Below are positions 24,677-34,545 of a stretch of 64,000 nt of DNA, piece after piece. The DNA is from Synechococcus sp. MIT S9220 (GTDB lineage: Bacteria > Cyanobacteriota > Cyanobacteriia > PCC-6307 > Cyanobiaceae). The stretch is from contig NZ_CP047958.1 of assembly GCF_014304815.1 (NCBI RefSeq), forward strand, positions 1,736,001 through 1,800,000. The letters are read 5' to 3'. The position numbers and the translations under genes are program-made. The notes under the pieces are model-generated. The model had not been told where the DNA came from, did not search any database, and worked only from the letters and a program-made list of their open reading frames with translations. The stretch's first letter is position 1. Every line of letters starts with the position of its first letter.

Positions 24677-25480
24677 ATGTGGTTGTCGGATTCCGAGCAG
24701 GCGAAAGATGGAGCAACCGTCTCAACCCTGCAGGAGATCGGTGACCTGCTCCGTCAGGCCCGCGAAGCACAGGGCCTGAGCTGCGATCAACTGGCTCAAT
24801 CTTTAAAGATGGGCAGCGAACAGTTACAGGCTCTGGAGACTGGTGAACTGGAGAAACTTCCAGAACCGGTTTTTATCAAAGCGATGACCCGCAGGGTCGC
24901 TTCCAAGCTCGGCCTCGATGGCGACTCCCTGATCAGCAGACTTCAAGACGTTCTGCCAGCGCCCAAGACCACGACCAACCTGTCCGGTGCTCCTGGTGGT
25001 GCTGATGCCAAAAGCGGTGTCGCCAATGGTCGGATCTCGACGAGTTCGGAAAGCAGCAAAAGGCCTGTGATGCCTTGGCAACGCCTGGCCCTGGCCGCTC
25101 TGGCGATCGGCGCTGTCACCGGTGGAGCGATGGTGGTGGCCAGTCAGCGTCGCTCCGTTGAGCTTGCCTCCATGAAGGCTGTCACGGTGGTGGAACAACC
25201 CACTGCGACACCCCCTCAACCCGTTTCACCCGAGAAGAAGTCCTCAGGACAGATCTCCATCAGCAGCCCAGAACCAAGCTGGGTCTCAATCCGTAATGGC
25301 GAAGGCGTGGTTGTGTACGAGGGAACCCTCTCTGAGAACAAAATCCTCCCTGCAGATTCACAACTGGAGATCCTCCCCGGACGTCCTGACCTGGTTTTGA
25401 TCAGTGAGGGAGACGCTGCACCGAAGCCCCTCGGACCCATCGATCAGGTGCGCTGGTACAAACTCAATCCTGAACTCTGA
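24677..25480 (+). CDS. RodZ-like protein with N-terminal helix-turn-helix
   Basis: The 267-residue product starts with an HTH domain (LQEIGDLLRQAREAQGLSCDQLAQSLKM...EQLQALETGELEKLPEPVFIKAMTRRVASKLGLD, about residues 17-80). A Ser/Gly-rich linker and one membrane segment (LALAALAIGAVTGGAMVVA, about 135-155) follow, then a Pro-rich stretch and a C-terminal beta domain resembling DUF4115. This is the architecture of RodZ, which links the cell-shape cytoskeleton to the membrane. ATG 24677 is used. Its 3' end overlaps ppx by 17 bases, tail to tail. Confidence 0.8.
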   Translation: MWLSDSEQAKDGATVSTLQEIGDLLRQAREAQGLSCDQLAQSLKMGSEQLQALETGELEKLPEPVFIKAMTRRVASKLGLDGDSLISRLQDVLPAPKTTTNLSGAPGGADAKSGVANGRISTSSESSKRPVMPWQRLALAALAIGAVTGGAMVVASQRRSVELASMKAVTVVEQPTATPPQPVSPEKKSSGQISISSPEPSWVSIRNGEGVVVYEGTLSENKILPADSQLEILPGRPDLVLISEGDAAPKPLGPIDQVRWYKLNPEL

Positions 25481-27125
25481 TCTTGAGGCGCAGACCGGTG
25501 ACATCCCTCACCAGAGCTGCACAACTCTCGAGACTCCACTGTTCAAGGCTGAGGTTCTGATTCACGAGCTCCGGCACCAGCTCCAGGATCAGATCACTGC
25601 CTTTCACTTCGGCTTTCAACGTGTGAACCACGGGATCGGGGCGTCGATCCAGCGCAGCGGCCAAACGCAGTAACAACGCCATCTCTGACACTGTCCTGCG
25701 GTTATCCCGGGTCTGAAGCGCCTGCCAGGACTCATGACGCTTCTTGGGAAGACTGCGGCGGTGATAACGGGCGATAGCCGCGATCATCAGATGTTCGGAT
25801 TCGGAATAACCCAGCAGCTCACCGTGGCGAATGAGATACCAGGAATGCTTGTGATAAGCACTCAGGTTGATGTGCTGACCACAGGCATGAAGCATGGCTG
25901 CAGCCCAGAGGAGATCCCGGCCGGATCCGTCATCACGGTGCAAGGTCTTGTGGGTGCTGTCGTAGAGAGTGAGTGCGTGACTAGCAACCCGCTCGGCACG
26001 GGCCTGATTGACCGCAAAACGTTGCACCTGATGGACCACGGTGCGCTGGCGGATACTGCTTTGAAAACTGAAGCGGTCTTCGAGAAGGCCATGGCGCAGC
26101 ATCCAATCCACGATCAACCCTTCGCGCAACGCCCGCTCGCTCAGAACCAGTTCATCCACTCCGAGCATCTGCATGGTGGTTTGCAGGATGAGCGAACCCG
26201 GCACGATAATTTCCGCGCGCCGATCGTTGATGGCCGCCAGACCACGGCGCTGCTCCGGTGTCATGACGGCCAAACGGTCCACGACACGGTTCAGGCGCTG
26301 CCTTGAAACCTTGTATCCATGCAGCTTGAGCGGTGGCCGGTCGTCTTCGCTAGCGGCCAACGCACCGATAGCCATTGCCGTGCCGCTGGTCGCGACAAGC
26401 ACCGGAGTCTCTCCCGGCTTGATCCGTCGGTGCACCTTGTCCACGGCCGGTTCCAGCGAGCCCTGGATGAACGCCTGCAGGAATGAGCGACGTTGGGGAG
26501 GGATCGGATCATCCTTGACGAAATCCCGCTGCAGCCTCACGGCACCGACGCGTGTGCTGGTGAGTGCGCGGGCGTCCCGACCGTCCGCCAGGATCAGCTC
26601 CGTGGAGCCTCCGCCGATATCGAGCACCAGATGGGGACGATCGCCGAAAGGCATGCCCGACAACACGCCCAGGTAGATCAGTCTTGCCTCCTCCGGACCA
26701 CTGACCAGATCCACATCCAGGTCGAGTTCATCTTTGATGGTTTGAAGGAAGTCCCTCCCGTTTGGTGCCTCTCGTACAGCACTGGTCGCTGCGACAACGA
26801 CCTGCTCCACCTGATGGCTTACAGCCAGCTCGCGAAAACGGCGAAGGCTCTCCAACCCTCTGGTCATCGCTTCAGGGGTCAGTTCACCGGTCTCGGGGTC
26901 TCTTTCCCCCAGACGGGTATTGGACTTTTCGGCCAGATCGATGCTGAACGTTCCCAATGCCACATCCACCGAAGCCACGAGCATGTGGGTGGAATTGGTA
27001 CCCACGTCAATTGCGGCAACGGTTCTGACTTTTGGCGATCCACCCGGATCACGATGCGATGACTGTCTCGCCGTCTGATTGCTGGGGTCCACCGCGGCCG
27101 CTGGGGAAGACTCGGCACCTGACAT
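25464..27125 (-). CDS. ppx: Exopolyphosphatase (Ppx/GppA family)
   Basis: The 553-residue enzyme should hydrolyse polyphosphate or pppGpp. The ASKHA-fold motifs are clear: AAIDVGTNSTHML for phosphate 1, VVVAATSAVREAPNG, HLVLDIGGGSTELI for phosphate 2, and VATSGTAMAIGAL. The C-terminal half is an HD-like helical domain (LHACGQHINLSAYHKHSWYLI). Length is in the normal range for the two-part form. ATG 27125 is preferred over 27152. It diverges from ubiA, with 127 bases between. Confidence 0.93.
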   Translation of the reverse strand: MSGAESSPAAAVDPSNQTARQSSHRDPGGSPKVRTVAAIDVGTNSTHMLVASVDVALGTFSIDLAEKSNTRLGERDPETGELTPEAMTRGLESLRRFRELAVSHQVEQVVVAATSAVREAPNGRDFLQTIKDELDLDVDLVSGPEEARLIYLGVLSGMPFGDRPHLVLDIGGGSTELILADGRDARALTSTRVGAVRLQRDFVKDDPIPPQRRSFLQAFIQGSLEPAVDKVHRRIKPGETPVLVATSGTAMAIGALAASEDDRPPLKLHGYKVSRQRLNRVVDRLAVMTPEQRRGLAAINDRRAEIIVPGSLILQTTMQMLGVDELVLSERALREGLIVDWMLRHGLLEDRFSFQSSIRQRTVVHQVQRFAVNQARAERVASHALTLYDSTHKTLHRDDGSGRDLLWAAAMLHACGQHINLSAYHKHSWYLIRHGELLGYSESEHLMIAAIARYHRRSLPKKRHESWQALQTRDNRRTVSEMALLLRLAAALDRRPDPVVHTLKAEVKGSDLILELVPELVNQNLSLEQWSLESCAALVRDVTGLRLKIRVQD

Positions 27126-27252
27126 GGCGCACCGTGATGGAGACGGGCCCACTCTGCCATCGGTGCTCCGGGCCGGGTGGCCGCTGATTAAGGTTCCGAA
27201 AATTCAAGCTTCGGGTTCTGCGCACGTGACTGGCACGACCTTTTCTCGCGTC

Positions 27253-28119
27253 ATGTCGCCCTGGGTGGCACTACTGCGATGGAACAAGCCGACTGGTCGC
27301 CTGATCCTTCTCGTGCCAGCGGGCTGGAGTTTGTGGCTCGCGCCGGACGCCCCGCCCCCTGCAGCACTGATCGTGCAGATCCTGATCGGCGGCCTGGCCG
27401 TGAGCGGAGCCGGTTGCATCGCCAATGACCTCTGGGACCAGAGGATTGACAAAGAGGTCGAACGCACACGCCAACGTCCCCTCGCCAGCGGTGCATTGAA
27501 CCGGAGCCAGGCGAATGCTGCGCTCGTCCTGCTGCTGGCTCTATCCCTGGGGGTCGTGCTCAGCCTGTCGTCCCAGATGCTGATGTGCCTGCAACTGGCC
27601 GTCCTAGCCCTCCCCCCGATCCTGATCTACCCATCCGCAAAGCGCTGGTTTCCATTCCCTCAGGCACTGCTGGCCATCTGCTGGGGCTTTGCGGTGCTGA
27701 TCCCCTGGGCTGCCTTCACAGGCGGCATCAGCCCGTCGATCCCCCTGATCGGATGCTGGTGTTCCACCCTGTGCTGGACCTTCAGCTTCGACACGGTCTA
27801 CGCCATGGCCGACCGTCCTGATGACAAGCGGCTCGGCCTGCGCAGCAGCGCATTGACGCTCGGACGCAACGCCATCCGAACCGTGCGAGCGGGATATGGG
27901 CTCACAGCAGCGTCGCTGGCTATTGCCGCTGCAGCAGCTGATGTGGGGATCGTTTTCTGGCCCTTCTGGGTGATTGCCACCATTGGTTTGTGGCGCTCCA
28001 CACAAACCCTGCAAGCCAGTGAACAACAGCCAGCAGCGGTCTACGCCCGCCATTTCGGACGTCAGGTCCAGATCGGTACGTTGCTGCTCATCGGCCTTGT
28101 GCTTTCACGTCTGGTCTGA
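27253..28119 (+). CDS. ubiA: 4-hydroxybenzoate polyprenyltransferase (UbiA family)
   Basis: The 288-residue membrane enzyme prenylates an aromatic acid; in cyanobacteria this step leads to plastoquinone. About eight hydrophobic segments are present. The two Asp-rich motifs are GCIANDLWDQRIDKEVERTRQRPL (NDxxDxxxD) and DTVYAMADRPDDKRLGLRS (DxxxD). The start LLRWNKPTGRLILLVPAGWSLW is the cyanobacterial 4HB transferase pattern. The frame is open far upstream, but ATG 27253 just before this is chosen. The stop overlaps the next start by one base. Confidence 0.93.
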   Translation: MSPWVALLRWNKPTGRLILLVPAGWSLWLAPDAPPPAALIVQILIGGLAVSGAGCIANDLWDQRIDKEVERTRQRPLASGALNRSQANAALVLLLALSLGVVLSLSSQMLMCLQLAVLALPPILIYPSAKRWFPFPQALLAICWGFAVLIPWAAFTGGISPSIPLIGCWCSTLCWTFSFDTVYAMADRPDDKRLGLRSSALTLGRNAIRTVRAGYGLTAASLAIAAAAADVGIVFWPFWVIATIGLWRSTQTLQASEQQPAAVYARHFGRQVQIGTLLLIGLVLSRLV

Positions 28120-29036
28120 TGCCTCAATCCGCACATCCCTGGTCATTACCCAGTCCTTTGCAGGTGGGCGACAGCGTCACCATTGCTGCTCCAAGCTCGG
28201 CGGTCTGCGATGAAGCCAGCCTGCATGCAGGGATCGCCGTGCTCGAGTCATGGGGGCTAAGTGTGAAAACCCCGACCTGTCTGGGGCGGCACTGGGGCTA
28301 TCTGGCAGGACGCGACAGCGAACGATCCAGCGACCTGTCTGCTGATGCGGGGAGCCCACTGCTGGCCTGTGCCCGAGGGGGCTGGGGAGCCGCCCGTCTT
28401 CTGGAACATGGCATTCCCTGGAAGGAAGGGTGGTTTCTTGGATTCTCCGATGTCACGGCCTTGCTCTGCAGCCGCATGGCAAGCGGCTTTGGAGGCGGCA
28501 TCCATGGACCATTGGTCACAACGCTGGCTGGCGAACCTGCATGGAGCCAACAGCGTCTTCATGATCTGCTGTTTGGGCATCCAGTTGCGTCCCTTCAAGG
28601 GAGGAGCTGGGCTGAAGGCACGGGATCTGGGCCATTGATCACGGTGAATCTCACGGTGGCATCCCACCTGGTCGGCAGCCGTCACTTACCCGATCTGCGT
28701 GGCGCAATCCTGGTGATCGAAGACGTGGGTGAAGCTCCCTACCGCCTGGATCGAATGCTCACCCACTGGCGGTTGATAGGCGTTCTCCAGAATCTGGCAG
28801 GCCTTGGATTCGGTCGCTTCAGCGGTTGCGATGACGCAGAGAACAGCGATCCAGCTCGCACGTTCAGCCTGGAGCAGGTTTTGCGAGAACGCACTCAAGA
28901 CCTGGGGTGTCCTGTGGTTGCGGATTTACCCGTGGGTCACGGGAACGGAGGCAATGCGGCTCTGCCGTTGGGCGTTCGCGCCCAATTGGATGGCATCAAC
29001 GCCACCCTGACTCTGCAGCTGCCGACTCAACGCTGA
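28119..29036 (+). CDS. LD-carboxypeptidase (peptidase family S66)
   Basis: The 305-residue enzyme would trim the terminal D-alanine from murein tetrapeptides during cell-wall recycling. Family features are [13 protein letters not shown] at the start, [21 protein letters not shown] with the nucleophilic Ser, and [16 protein letters not shown] containing the charge-relay Glu. A later [19 protein letters not shown] holds the catalytic-side His. No signal peptide is seen. The start overlaps the ubiA stop (TGATG), and the end overlaps ispD by 10 bases. Confidence 0.88.
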   Translation: MPQSAHPWSLPSPLQVGDSVTIAAPSSAVCDEASLHAGIAVLESWGLSVKTPTCLGRHWGYLAGRDSERSSDLSADAGSPLLACARGGWGAARLLEHGIPWKEGWFLGFSDVTALLCSRMASGFGGGIHGPLVTTLAGEPAWSQQRLHDLLFGHPVASLQGRSWAEGTGSGPLITVNLTVASHLVGSRHLPDLRGAILVIEDVGEAPYRLDRMLTHWRLIGVLQNLAGLGFGRFSGCDDAENSDPARTFSLEQVLRERTQDLGCPVVADLPVGHGNGGNAALPLGVRAQLDGINATLTLQLPTQR

Positions 29037-29698
29037 GCAAGAACAGCCTCCGCCACGGTGAGATCGAATGGCGTGGTGACCTTGATGTTGGCTGGTCCAG
29101 CATCCAGCACCCTGACTGGCCATCCCAGGCGTTCAAACAAGGAGGCATCGTCAGTGACCGACCAACCGAGAGCCCTGGCCTGCGCATGGCCTTCCCGCAG
29201 GGCAGCAACAGCAAAACCCTGGGGCGTCTGTGCGGCCCAAAGCTCAGCCCGGTCCGGTGTTTCAGTGATGAGTCCCCCTCCATCCACACGCTTGATCGTG
29301 TCGGTGACCGGTGTCGCAGCGATCACCGCATCACCACCAAGAACCGCTGCAGCGCAGCGGTTAAACAGGTTGGGATCAACCAGACAGCGGGCACCGTCAT
29401 GGATCAAGACATGCCGCGCTTCCCCGGGTAATGCGACCAAGCCTCGCTCCACCGATTCCTGGCGTGTGCTGCCACCTTCGATCCAGGCAACAGGCTTGGG
29501 TGCTCCCTGCAGAAGGGGGGCAATCTCGTTCTGATCTGCAGGCTGACCGATCACCCCGATCCAATCGATGGCTTCAGCCGCAAACGCCGACCGCAGGGTC
29601 CAGGCGAGCAGCGGCCTGCCCCGAAGAAGAAGAAGCAGTTTGTTGCGATCAGCTCCCATACGCCGGCCGCTGCCCGCTGCGGCAATCAACAGATGCAC
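29027..29698 (-). CDS. ispD: 2-C-methyl-D-erythritol 4-phosphate cytidylyltransferase
   Basis: The 223-residue enzyme makes CDP-methylerythritol in the MEP pathway for carotenoids, chlorophyll side chains and quinones. The CTP-binding motif [20 protein letters not shown] is right at the start, with later [35 protein letters not shown] and [14 protein letters not shown] 29698 directly before [10 protein letters not shown] fits the family length. The longer frame to ATG 29737 or 29890 would add a non-conserved extension and crowd the divergent gene. Confidence 0.93.
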   Translation of the reverse strand: MHLLIAAAGSGRRMGADRNKLLLLLRGRPLLAWTLRSAFAAEAIDWIGVIGQPADQNEIAPLLQGAPKPVAWIEGGSTRQESVERGLVALPGEARHVLIHDGARCLVDPNLFNRCAAAVLGGDAVIAATPVTDTIKRVDGGGLITETPDRAELWAAQTPQGFAVAALREGHAQARALGWSVTDDASLFERLGWPVRVLDAGPANIKVTTPFDLTVAEAVLAQR

Positions 29699-29770
29699 AA
29701 GCGACTCCTGCTGCCAGCAGTCTGAAACGGCCTCCATACAATCAGCTCGCACCACCTGTGCTGCTGCTTC

Positions 29771-30601
29771 ATGCGCGTTCTCGCTCTCAGCCCCGGAAGC
29801 CTTCAGCAACAGCTCGAGCGCCTGCCGGCTCTCGCTGCTACCGCTGATCAGCTTGAAGCAAGCCTTCAGGTGGCCTGCGATCCATCCCATCGCGGGTTAT
29901 GGACCATGCTTCCGGCGGTGAAGAAAGTGATTCCCTTCCCCTTCGAGGCGGATCCGAATCTGTCGGATTGGGCCAATCTTCTGGGACTGGTCAGGGAACC
30001 TGACTTCCAGGCATGCCTCAATTTCGCCACCGGAAGGCAGGTGAATTTAATGCTGTCAATGAGCCATATCCCCATGCGGGTGGCCACGGAAGGCTTCGCC
30101 AGTACGGCCTCCGCCACGGTGGAATCAGGCTGGACACCACAGAAGCTTGAAGCTTTTCTGTCCCCGATGGGCGTTTCTCTGAATGCTGATGCCTTCCGCC
30201 TCAGCCTGCCTGCGGATGCCATGGAGAAAGCCCGCAGTGCTCAGCCATCAGGGGATGGCCCCCTTCTGCTGCTAGCCCCAGGCGCATTCCCTGGTGACTG
30301 GCCTCAGGAACGCTGGGCGTCACTCCCGGAGACCATCCGCAACAAGCTGCCCCAATTGCGCAGCCTTGTTCTGCCGACCAACCTGCCCATCGCCGAGCGA
30401 GCCGCTGCAGTGGCCTGCGCTGATGTCGTGCTCAGCAGTTGTTCCCTAACCCAGTTGATGGCCACCTACTGCGGGCTGCCTCTGGTTGCCTTGGGCGCCA
30501 AAGCGGACCAGCTTCCCGAAAGAGAGATGATTCGCAGACTTGATCGCGAGGATCTGTCCTCACTCACGGTCTCCGACGTGATGCAAGCTCTCGGCTTCTG
30601 A
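29771..30601 (+). CDS. Glycosyltransferase family 9-like (heptosyltransferase-like) protein
   Basis: A 276-residue soluble protein starting [22 protein letters not shown] two-lobe GT-B fold is suggested by the second-half pattern [25 protein letters not shown] and [26 protein letters not shown]. This resembles the donor-site region of ADP-heptose:LPS transferases (GT9), which have G-x-S-W-P...W and D-S-x-x-x-H-x-A-x-A-x-G. Here the usual His is missing and the N-terminal lobe is weak, so activity is uncertain. The stop overlaps the ATG of the channel gene by one base. Confidence 0.65.
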   Translation: MRVLALSPGSLQQQLERLPALAATADQLEASLQVACDPSHRGLWTMLPAVKKVIPFPFEADPNLSDWANLLGLVREPDFQACLNFATGRQVNLMLSMSHIPMRVATEGFASTASATVESGWTPQKLEAFLSPMGVSLNADAFRLSLPADAMEKARSAQPSGDGPLLLLAPGAFPGDWPQERWASLPETIRNKLPQLRSLVLPTNLPIAERAAAVACADVVLSSCSLTQLMATYCGLPLVALGAKADQLPEREMIRRLDREDLSSLTVSDVMQALGF

Positions 30602-31701
30602 TGATGCGCTCCCGGCGGAGCAGACGACACGATCTACTCAGTGGCCGTAGCCGTCAACTGAGACACCTCGCAAGGCCCTGGTTACTGCCAGGTCTCGCAC
30701 TGACCGTGTTGGTCCTCGGCGGAGCCATCGGTTACCGAATCACCGAAGGATGGGATTGGGGAGATTGCCTCTGGATGGTGCTGATCACGATCAGCACCAT
30801 TGGCTACGGAGAAGTGGAGCCTCTGTCCCAGCCAGGGCGGTTGGTCACGGTGTTGATCATTGCCGGAGGACTGCTGGTTGTTCAGCTCTCGATTCAGCGC
30901 GTGCTGGGGTTGTCAGAATCCGGATACTTCCGTCAGGTACGGGAGCTGAGGTTTCGCCGGATGCTGCGGCGCATGCAAGACCACGTCATTCTTTGCGGCT
31001 ACGGCAGGATCGGTCGTGAGATCGGTGAGCAGCTGCTCCTCGAACAAGCACCGGTGCTCGTGGTCGAACTTGACCCCTTGCGAAAACAAGCTGCTGAAGA
31101 ACGCGGACTCCAAGTGCTCCAGGCCGACGCCACCCTGGACGAAACCTTGATGGAGGCAGGGCTCGATCGTTGCCGAAGCCTGGTGACCGCACTACCGAGC
31201 AATGCAGCCAATCTCTACGTAATCCTGAGCGCCCGGGGACTTGAGCAGCGCTGTCGTCTGATCGCGCGGGCTGACAGCGAGGAAGCGGCGGCGAAACTTG
31301 AACTGGCAGGCGCCAGTGTGGTGGTGAGCCCTTACGTGGCCGGTGGTCGGCTGATGGCGACGACGGCCCTGCGCCCACTGGCGGTCGACTTCACGGATCT
31401 ACTGGCGGGATCCGACTGCGAAATCGAAGAATTCCGCCTCAGTGAAGACCCCCGACTGATGAGTCAGATCGCCCACCGCAGCCTGCAGGACCTTGACTTG
31501 GCACGACGCACCGGAGCCATGGTGCTCGCCATCCGTGATAACAACACCCTGTTGGCCAACCCCAATGGCGAAGTCACCTTGGCCCCAGGACAGATGCTTG
31601 TGGTGATGGGAAGCAAGCAGCAACTGCAAGATCTTCGTCAAATTCTTGGCGATGCCATTGACGAGGTGGAAACGATGCGAGGCATGCAAACGAATGAATG
31701 A
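30601..31701 (+). CDS. Potassium channel with RCK (TrkA-N/TrkA-C) domains
   Basis: The 366-residue protein has a basic N-terminus, two membrane helices (about 27-46 and 82-100) and, between them, a pore loop with the selectivity filter TISTIGYGE (filter TIGYG at 66-70). The cytoplasmic half is an RCK domain with the Rossmann motif VILCGYGRIGREIGEQLL, and a TrkA-C domain ends the protein (AIRDNNTLLANPNGEVTLAPGQMLVVMG). It should be a gated K+ channel. It is coupled to the GT9-like gene upstream; fabG follows. Confidence 0.9.
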   Translation: MMRSRRSRRHDLLSGRSRQLRHLARPWLLPGLALTVLVLGGAIGYRITEGWDWGDCLWMVLITISTIGYGEVEPLSQPGRLVTVLIIAGGLLVVQLSIQRVLGLSESGYFRQVRELRFRRMLRRMQDHVILCGYGRIGREIGEQLLLEQAPVLVVELDPLRKQAAEERGLQVLQADATLDETLMEAGLDRCRSLVTALPSNAANLYVILSARGLEQRCRLIARADSEEAAAKLELAGASVVVSPYVAGGRLMATTALRPLAVDFTDLLAGSDCEIEEFRLSEDPRLMSQIAHRSLQDLDLARRTGAMVLAIRDNNTLLANPNGEVTLAPGQMLVVMGSKQQLQDLRQILGDAIDEVETMRGMQTNE

Positions 31702-31748
31702 AAGCTGGTCCTGCAGGTCCGTACGATCAGCGGATCACAGGTCCTTGC

Positions 31749-32501
31749 ATGAGCAGCATCCGCACCCTTGATGGCCAGATCGCTCTGGTAACCGGCGCCA
31801 GCCGTGGAATCGGTCGCGCCGTTGCCCTCGCCCTGGCTGAGGCGGGTGCGGAAGTGGTCGTGAACTATTCCAGCTCACCTGATGCAGCCGATGCGGTGGT
31901 CAATGAGATCAAGGAAGCTGGTGGTCAGGCCTATGCCCTTCAGGCCAACGTTGCCGAGGAGGACGCGGTCAACGGCCTGGTCAAGTCCGTGATCGAGCGG
32001 AGTGGCCGGATCGACGTCTTGGTCAATAACGCTGGCATCACCCGCGACGGTCTGCTGATGCGGATGAAGACCGAAGACTGGCAAGCCGTCATCAATTTGA
32101 ACCTGAGTGGTGTCTTCCTCTGCACCAGGGCGGTGACCCGCCCAATGCTCAAGCAGAAAAGTGGGCGGATCATCAACATCACCTCTGTCGTTGGCCTGAT
32201 GGGCAATGCTGGACAGTCCAATTACGCCGCAGCCAAAGCCGGCGTCGTGGGGTTCACCAGAAGCACCGCCAAGGAGATGGCCAGCCGTGGCATCACCGTG
32301 AATGCCGTGGCTCCGGGCTTCATCGCCACCGACATGACCAAGGACCTGGATGCGGAAGGCATTCTCGCGGCCATCCCCCTGGGTCAATTCGGAACCCCGG
32401 AACAGGTCGCAGGGACTGTGCGGTTTCTGGCAGCTGACCCTGCTGCGGCCTACATCACCGGTCAGGTTCTGCAGGTTGACGGCGGCATGGTGATGGGCTG
32501 A
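31749..32501 (+). CDS. fabG: 3-oxoacyl-[acyl-carrier-protein] reductase
   Basis: The 250-residue NADPH-dependent SDR enzyme reduces 3-oxoacyl-ACP in fatty acid elongation. It has TGASRGIGRA at the start, LVNNAGITRDGLLMRM (a FabG-type block), the catalytic Ser146, Tyr159 and Lys163 in ITSVVGLMGNAGQSNYAAAKAG, and VAPGFIATDMT. The C-terminus ITGQVLQVDGGMVM is typical. ATG 31749 gives the family length. It lies 47 bases after the channel gene. Confidence 0.96.
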   Translation: MSSIRTLDGQIALVTGASRGIGRAVALALAEAGAEVVVNYSSSPDAADAVVNEIKEAGGQAYALQANVAEEDAVNGLVKSVIERSGRIDVLVNNAGITRDGLLMRMKTEDWQAVINLNLSGVFLCTRAVTRPMLKQKSGRIINITSVVGLMGNAGQSNYAAAKAGVVGFTRSTAKEMASRGITVNAVAPGFIATDMTKDLDAEGILAAIPLGQFGTPEQVAGTVRFLAADPAAAYITGQVLQVDGGMVMG

Positions 32502-32526
32502 GGAAGGTCAGCTGCGGCCTGCTGCG

Positions 32527-32703
32527 TTAAGGCTCAAGAGGTTGACCCAATTCATCCCTCAATTTGCGGATCCGCTGCAGCAATCTGAATCTGCGGCTGC
32601 GCTCTGTTGCGGTAAGAAAGATCCGCAACGGCACGTAGACCAAGGCCATGATCCCGGCCAGACCGGCCAGCAGAACAAAGAACAGTGCTCCTGAATTGGC
32701 CAT
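32527..32703 (-). CDS. Small membrane-anchored protein, 58 residues
   Basis: ATG 32703 opens a 58-codon frame. It starts MANSGALFFVLLAGLAGIMAL, a single membrane helix, continues VYVPLRIFLTATERSRR and ends in a basic amphipathic helix (FRLLQRIRKLRDELGQPLEP). The clean helix-then-basic-helix layout argues for a real gene. It is likely a small thylakoid or plasma-membrane protein of unknown function. It is too short for many gene callers, and a longer ORF in another frame over the same place is not convincing. It lies tail to tail with fabG and diverges from groEL. Confidence 0.65.
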   Translation of the reverse strand: MANSGALFFVLLAGLAGIMALVYVPLRIFLTATERSRRFRLLQRIRKLRDELGQPLEP

Positions 32704-32832
32704 GGTTCAACGCTAACGAGCGCAGCCCCCTCCAGCAGAGATCAGCGCCCGATGATTCGGCTTTCCCCACTTCCAGCAGGAAGTCAAGAGTCCTGTCGTT
32801 GTGGGACATTGACGAGCGGGTAAGTGTCGATC

Positions 32833-34494
32833 ATGGCCAAGCTTCTCAGTTTTTCGGATGAATCTCGCGCTGCGCTGGAGCGAGGGATGAATGCTCTCGC
32901 CGATGCAGTCCGCGTGACTATTGGTCCACGCGGTCGCAACGTGGTGCTTGAGAAGTCATTCGGAGCACCCGACATCATCAATGACGGCGACACGATTGCG
33001 AAGGAGATCGAGCTCGAGGATCCCTTCGAAAACATCGGCGCCAAACTGATCCAGCAGGTGGCGTCCAAGACCAAAGACAAAGCCGGAGATGGCACCACCA
33101 CAGCGACCGTGCTGGCGCAAGCCATGGTGGAGGAAGGTCTGCGCAACACGGCAGCAGGAGCCAGTCCGATCGAACTTCGCCGTGGCATGGAAGCGGCGGT
33201 TGAACATGTGGTTAAAGGTCTTGCTGAGCGAAGCCAGGCCGTCGGCGGAGATGCCATCCGTCAGGTGGCCACGGTCAGCGCCGGCGGCGATGAAGAGGTG
33301 GGTCAGATGGTCAAAGAAGCGATGGATAAGGTCAGCGTCGACGGAGTGATCACCGTCGAAGAATCCAAATCGCTGGCCACTGAGCTCGATGTCACTGAGG
33401 GCATGGCCTTCGACCGTGGCTACAGCTCCCCTTATTTCGTCACCGACGGTGACCGCCAGATCTGCGAATTCGACAACGCACTGCTGTTGCTCACTGACCG
33501 CAAAGTGAGTGCAGTGGCCGACCTGGTACCGGTTCTCGAAGCCGTTCAGCAGTCCGGCTCTCCCCTGGTGGTTCTGGCCGAAGAGGTTGACGGGGAAGCT
33601 CTGGCAACCCTGGTGGTCAACAAAAACCGCGGCGTTCTGCAGGTCGCTGCTGTGCGTGCTCCATCATTTGGCGAGCGCCGCAAAGCAGCACTGGCAGACA
33701 TCGCCATCCTCACCGGCGGCACAGTGATCAGCGAAGACCGGGCGATGACCCTCGAGAAGGTCACACTCGCCGATCTCGGCCGCGCCCGCAGAATCACGAT
33801 CAGCAAGGAAAGCACCACGATCGTCGCTGGCGAGGAAAGCCGAGACGCAGTGGCAGAGCGTGTGGCCTCCATTCGCCGTGAACTCGACAACACCGAGTCG
33901 GAGTACGACCGCGAAAAGCTCACCGAACGCATTGCCAAACTCGCTGGTGGCGTTGCCGTGATCAAGGTGGGAGCACCCACCGAAACTGAGCTCAAAAACC
34001 GCAAGCTGCGCATCGAGGATGCCCTGAATGCCACCAGAGCCGCCGTTGAGGAAGGCATTGTTGCCGGGGGTGGCTCCACATTGCTGCAACTAGCAGGAAC
34101 CCTTGATTCCGTTGCTGCTGAGCTGCAAGGTGATCAGCGAACGGGCGTGGAGATTGTCCAGCGCGCCCTGAGTGCTCCCCTCAAGCAGATCGCCATCAAT
34201 GCCGGCGCGAACGGGGATATCGTCGTGGAGCAGGTGCAACGCTCCGGGCAGGGATTCAATGCCGTGTCGGGCAACTACGAGGATCTACTTCTGGCGGGCA
34301 TCCTTGATGCCGCCAAGGTGGTCCGCCTTGGACTTCAGGACGCTGTTTCGATTGCATCACTGCTGATCACAACTGAAGTGGTTGTGGCCGACAAACCTGA
34401 GCCCGCTGCTCCGCCAGCAGCAGGCGGTGATCCCATGGGTGGCATGGGCGGCATGGGTGGAATGGGCGGTATGGGAATGCCCGGAATGATGTAA
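32833..34494 (+). CDS. groL: Chaperonin GroEL (60 kDa), groES-less copy
   Basis: The 553-residue chaperonin forms the folding cage. Family motifs are plain: [19 protein letters not shown], the ATP-site [29 protein letters not shown] and [18 protein letters not shown], ending in a GGM-rich tail (repeats of GGMGGM before MPGMM). No groES precedes it, and no complete CIRCE operator (TTAGCACTC-N9-GAGTGCTAA) is visible upstream. This fits the second, monocistronic cyanobacterial groEL, whose control differs from groESL. ATG 32833 is used. A large hairpin follows the stop. Confidence 0.96.
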   Translation: MAKLLSFSDESRAALERGMNALADAVRVTIGPRGRNVVLEKSFGAPDIINDGDTIAKEIELEDPFENIGAKLIQQVASKTKDKAGDGTTTATVLAQAMVEEGLRNTAAGASPIELRRGMEAAVEHVVKGLAERSQAVGGDAIRQVATVSAGGDEEVGQMVKEAMDKVSVDGVITVEESKSLATELDVTEGMAFDRGYSSPYFVTDGDRQICEFDNALLLLTDRKVSAVADLVPVLEAVQQSGSPLVVLAEEVDGEALATLVVNKNRGVLQVAAVRAPSFGERRKAALADIAILTGGTVISEDRAMTLEKVTLADLGRARRITISKESTTIVAGEESRDAVAERVASIRRELDNTESEYDREKLTERIAKLAGGVAVIKVGAPTETELKNRKLRIEDALNATRAAVEEGIVAGGGSTLLQLAGTLDSVAAELQGDQRTGVEIVQRALSAPLKQIAINAGANGDIVVEQVQRSGQGFNAVSGNYEDLLLAGILDAAKVVRLGLQDAVSIASLLITTEVVVADKPEPAAPPAAGGDPMGGMGGMGGMGGMGMPGMM

Positions 34495-34501
34495 AGCGTC
34501 A

Positions 34502-34545
34502 ACGCACGTCTGGTTCTGCTCAGAGAGCCTGAACCAGGCGTGCGT
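34502..34545 (+). promoter_or_regulatory. Large stem-loop after groEL
   Basis: ACGCACGTCTGGTTC (34502-34516) pairs with GAACCAGGCGTGCGT (34531-34545): 15 positions with a single G-U type mismatch. The loop contains a further GCTC/GAGC pair. It starts 8 bases after the groEL stop. No T-run follows, so it may stabilise or process the mRNA 3' end instead of acting as a classic terminator. The far arm also encodes the end of the convergent 60-residue ORF. Confidence 0.65.

Noticed and set aside
32552-32809. 85-codon minus-strand ORF between fabG and groEL
   Set aside because: The 58-codon ORF in another frame has a clean membrane helix and better composition, so the longer frame is taken as its shadow.
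32704-32832. CIRCE heat-shock operator upstream of groEL
   Set aside because: No TTAGCACTC-N9-GAGTGCTAA or close variant is present; only a short GCTAACGAGCGC-like stretch was seen.
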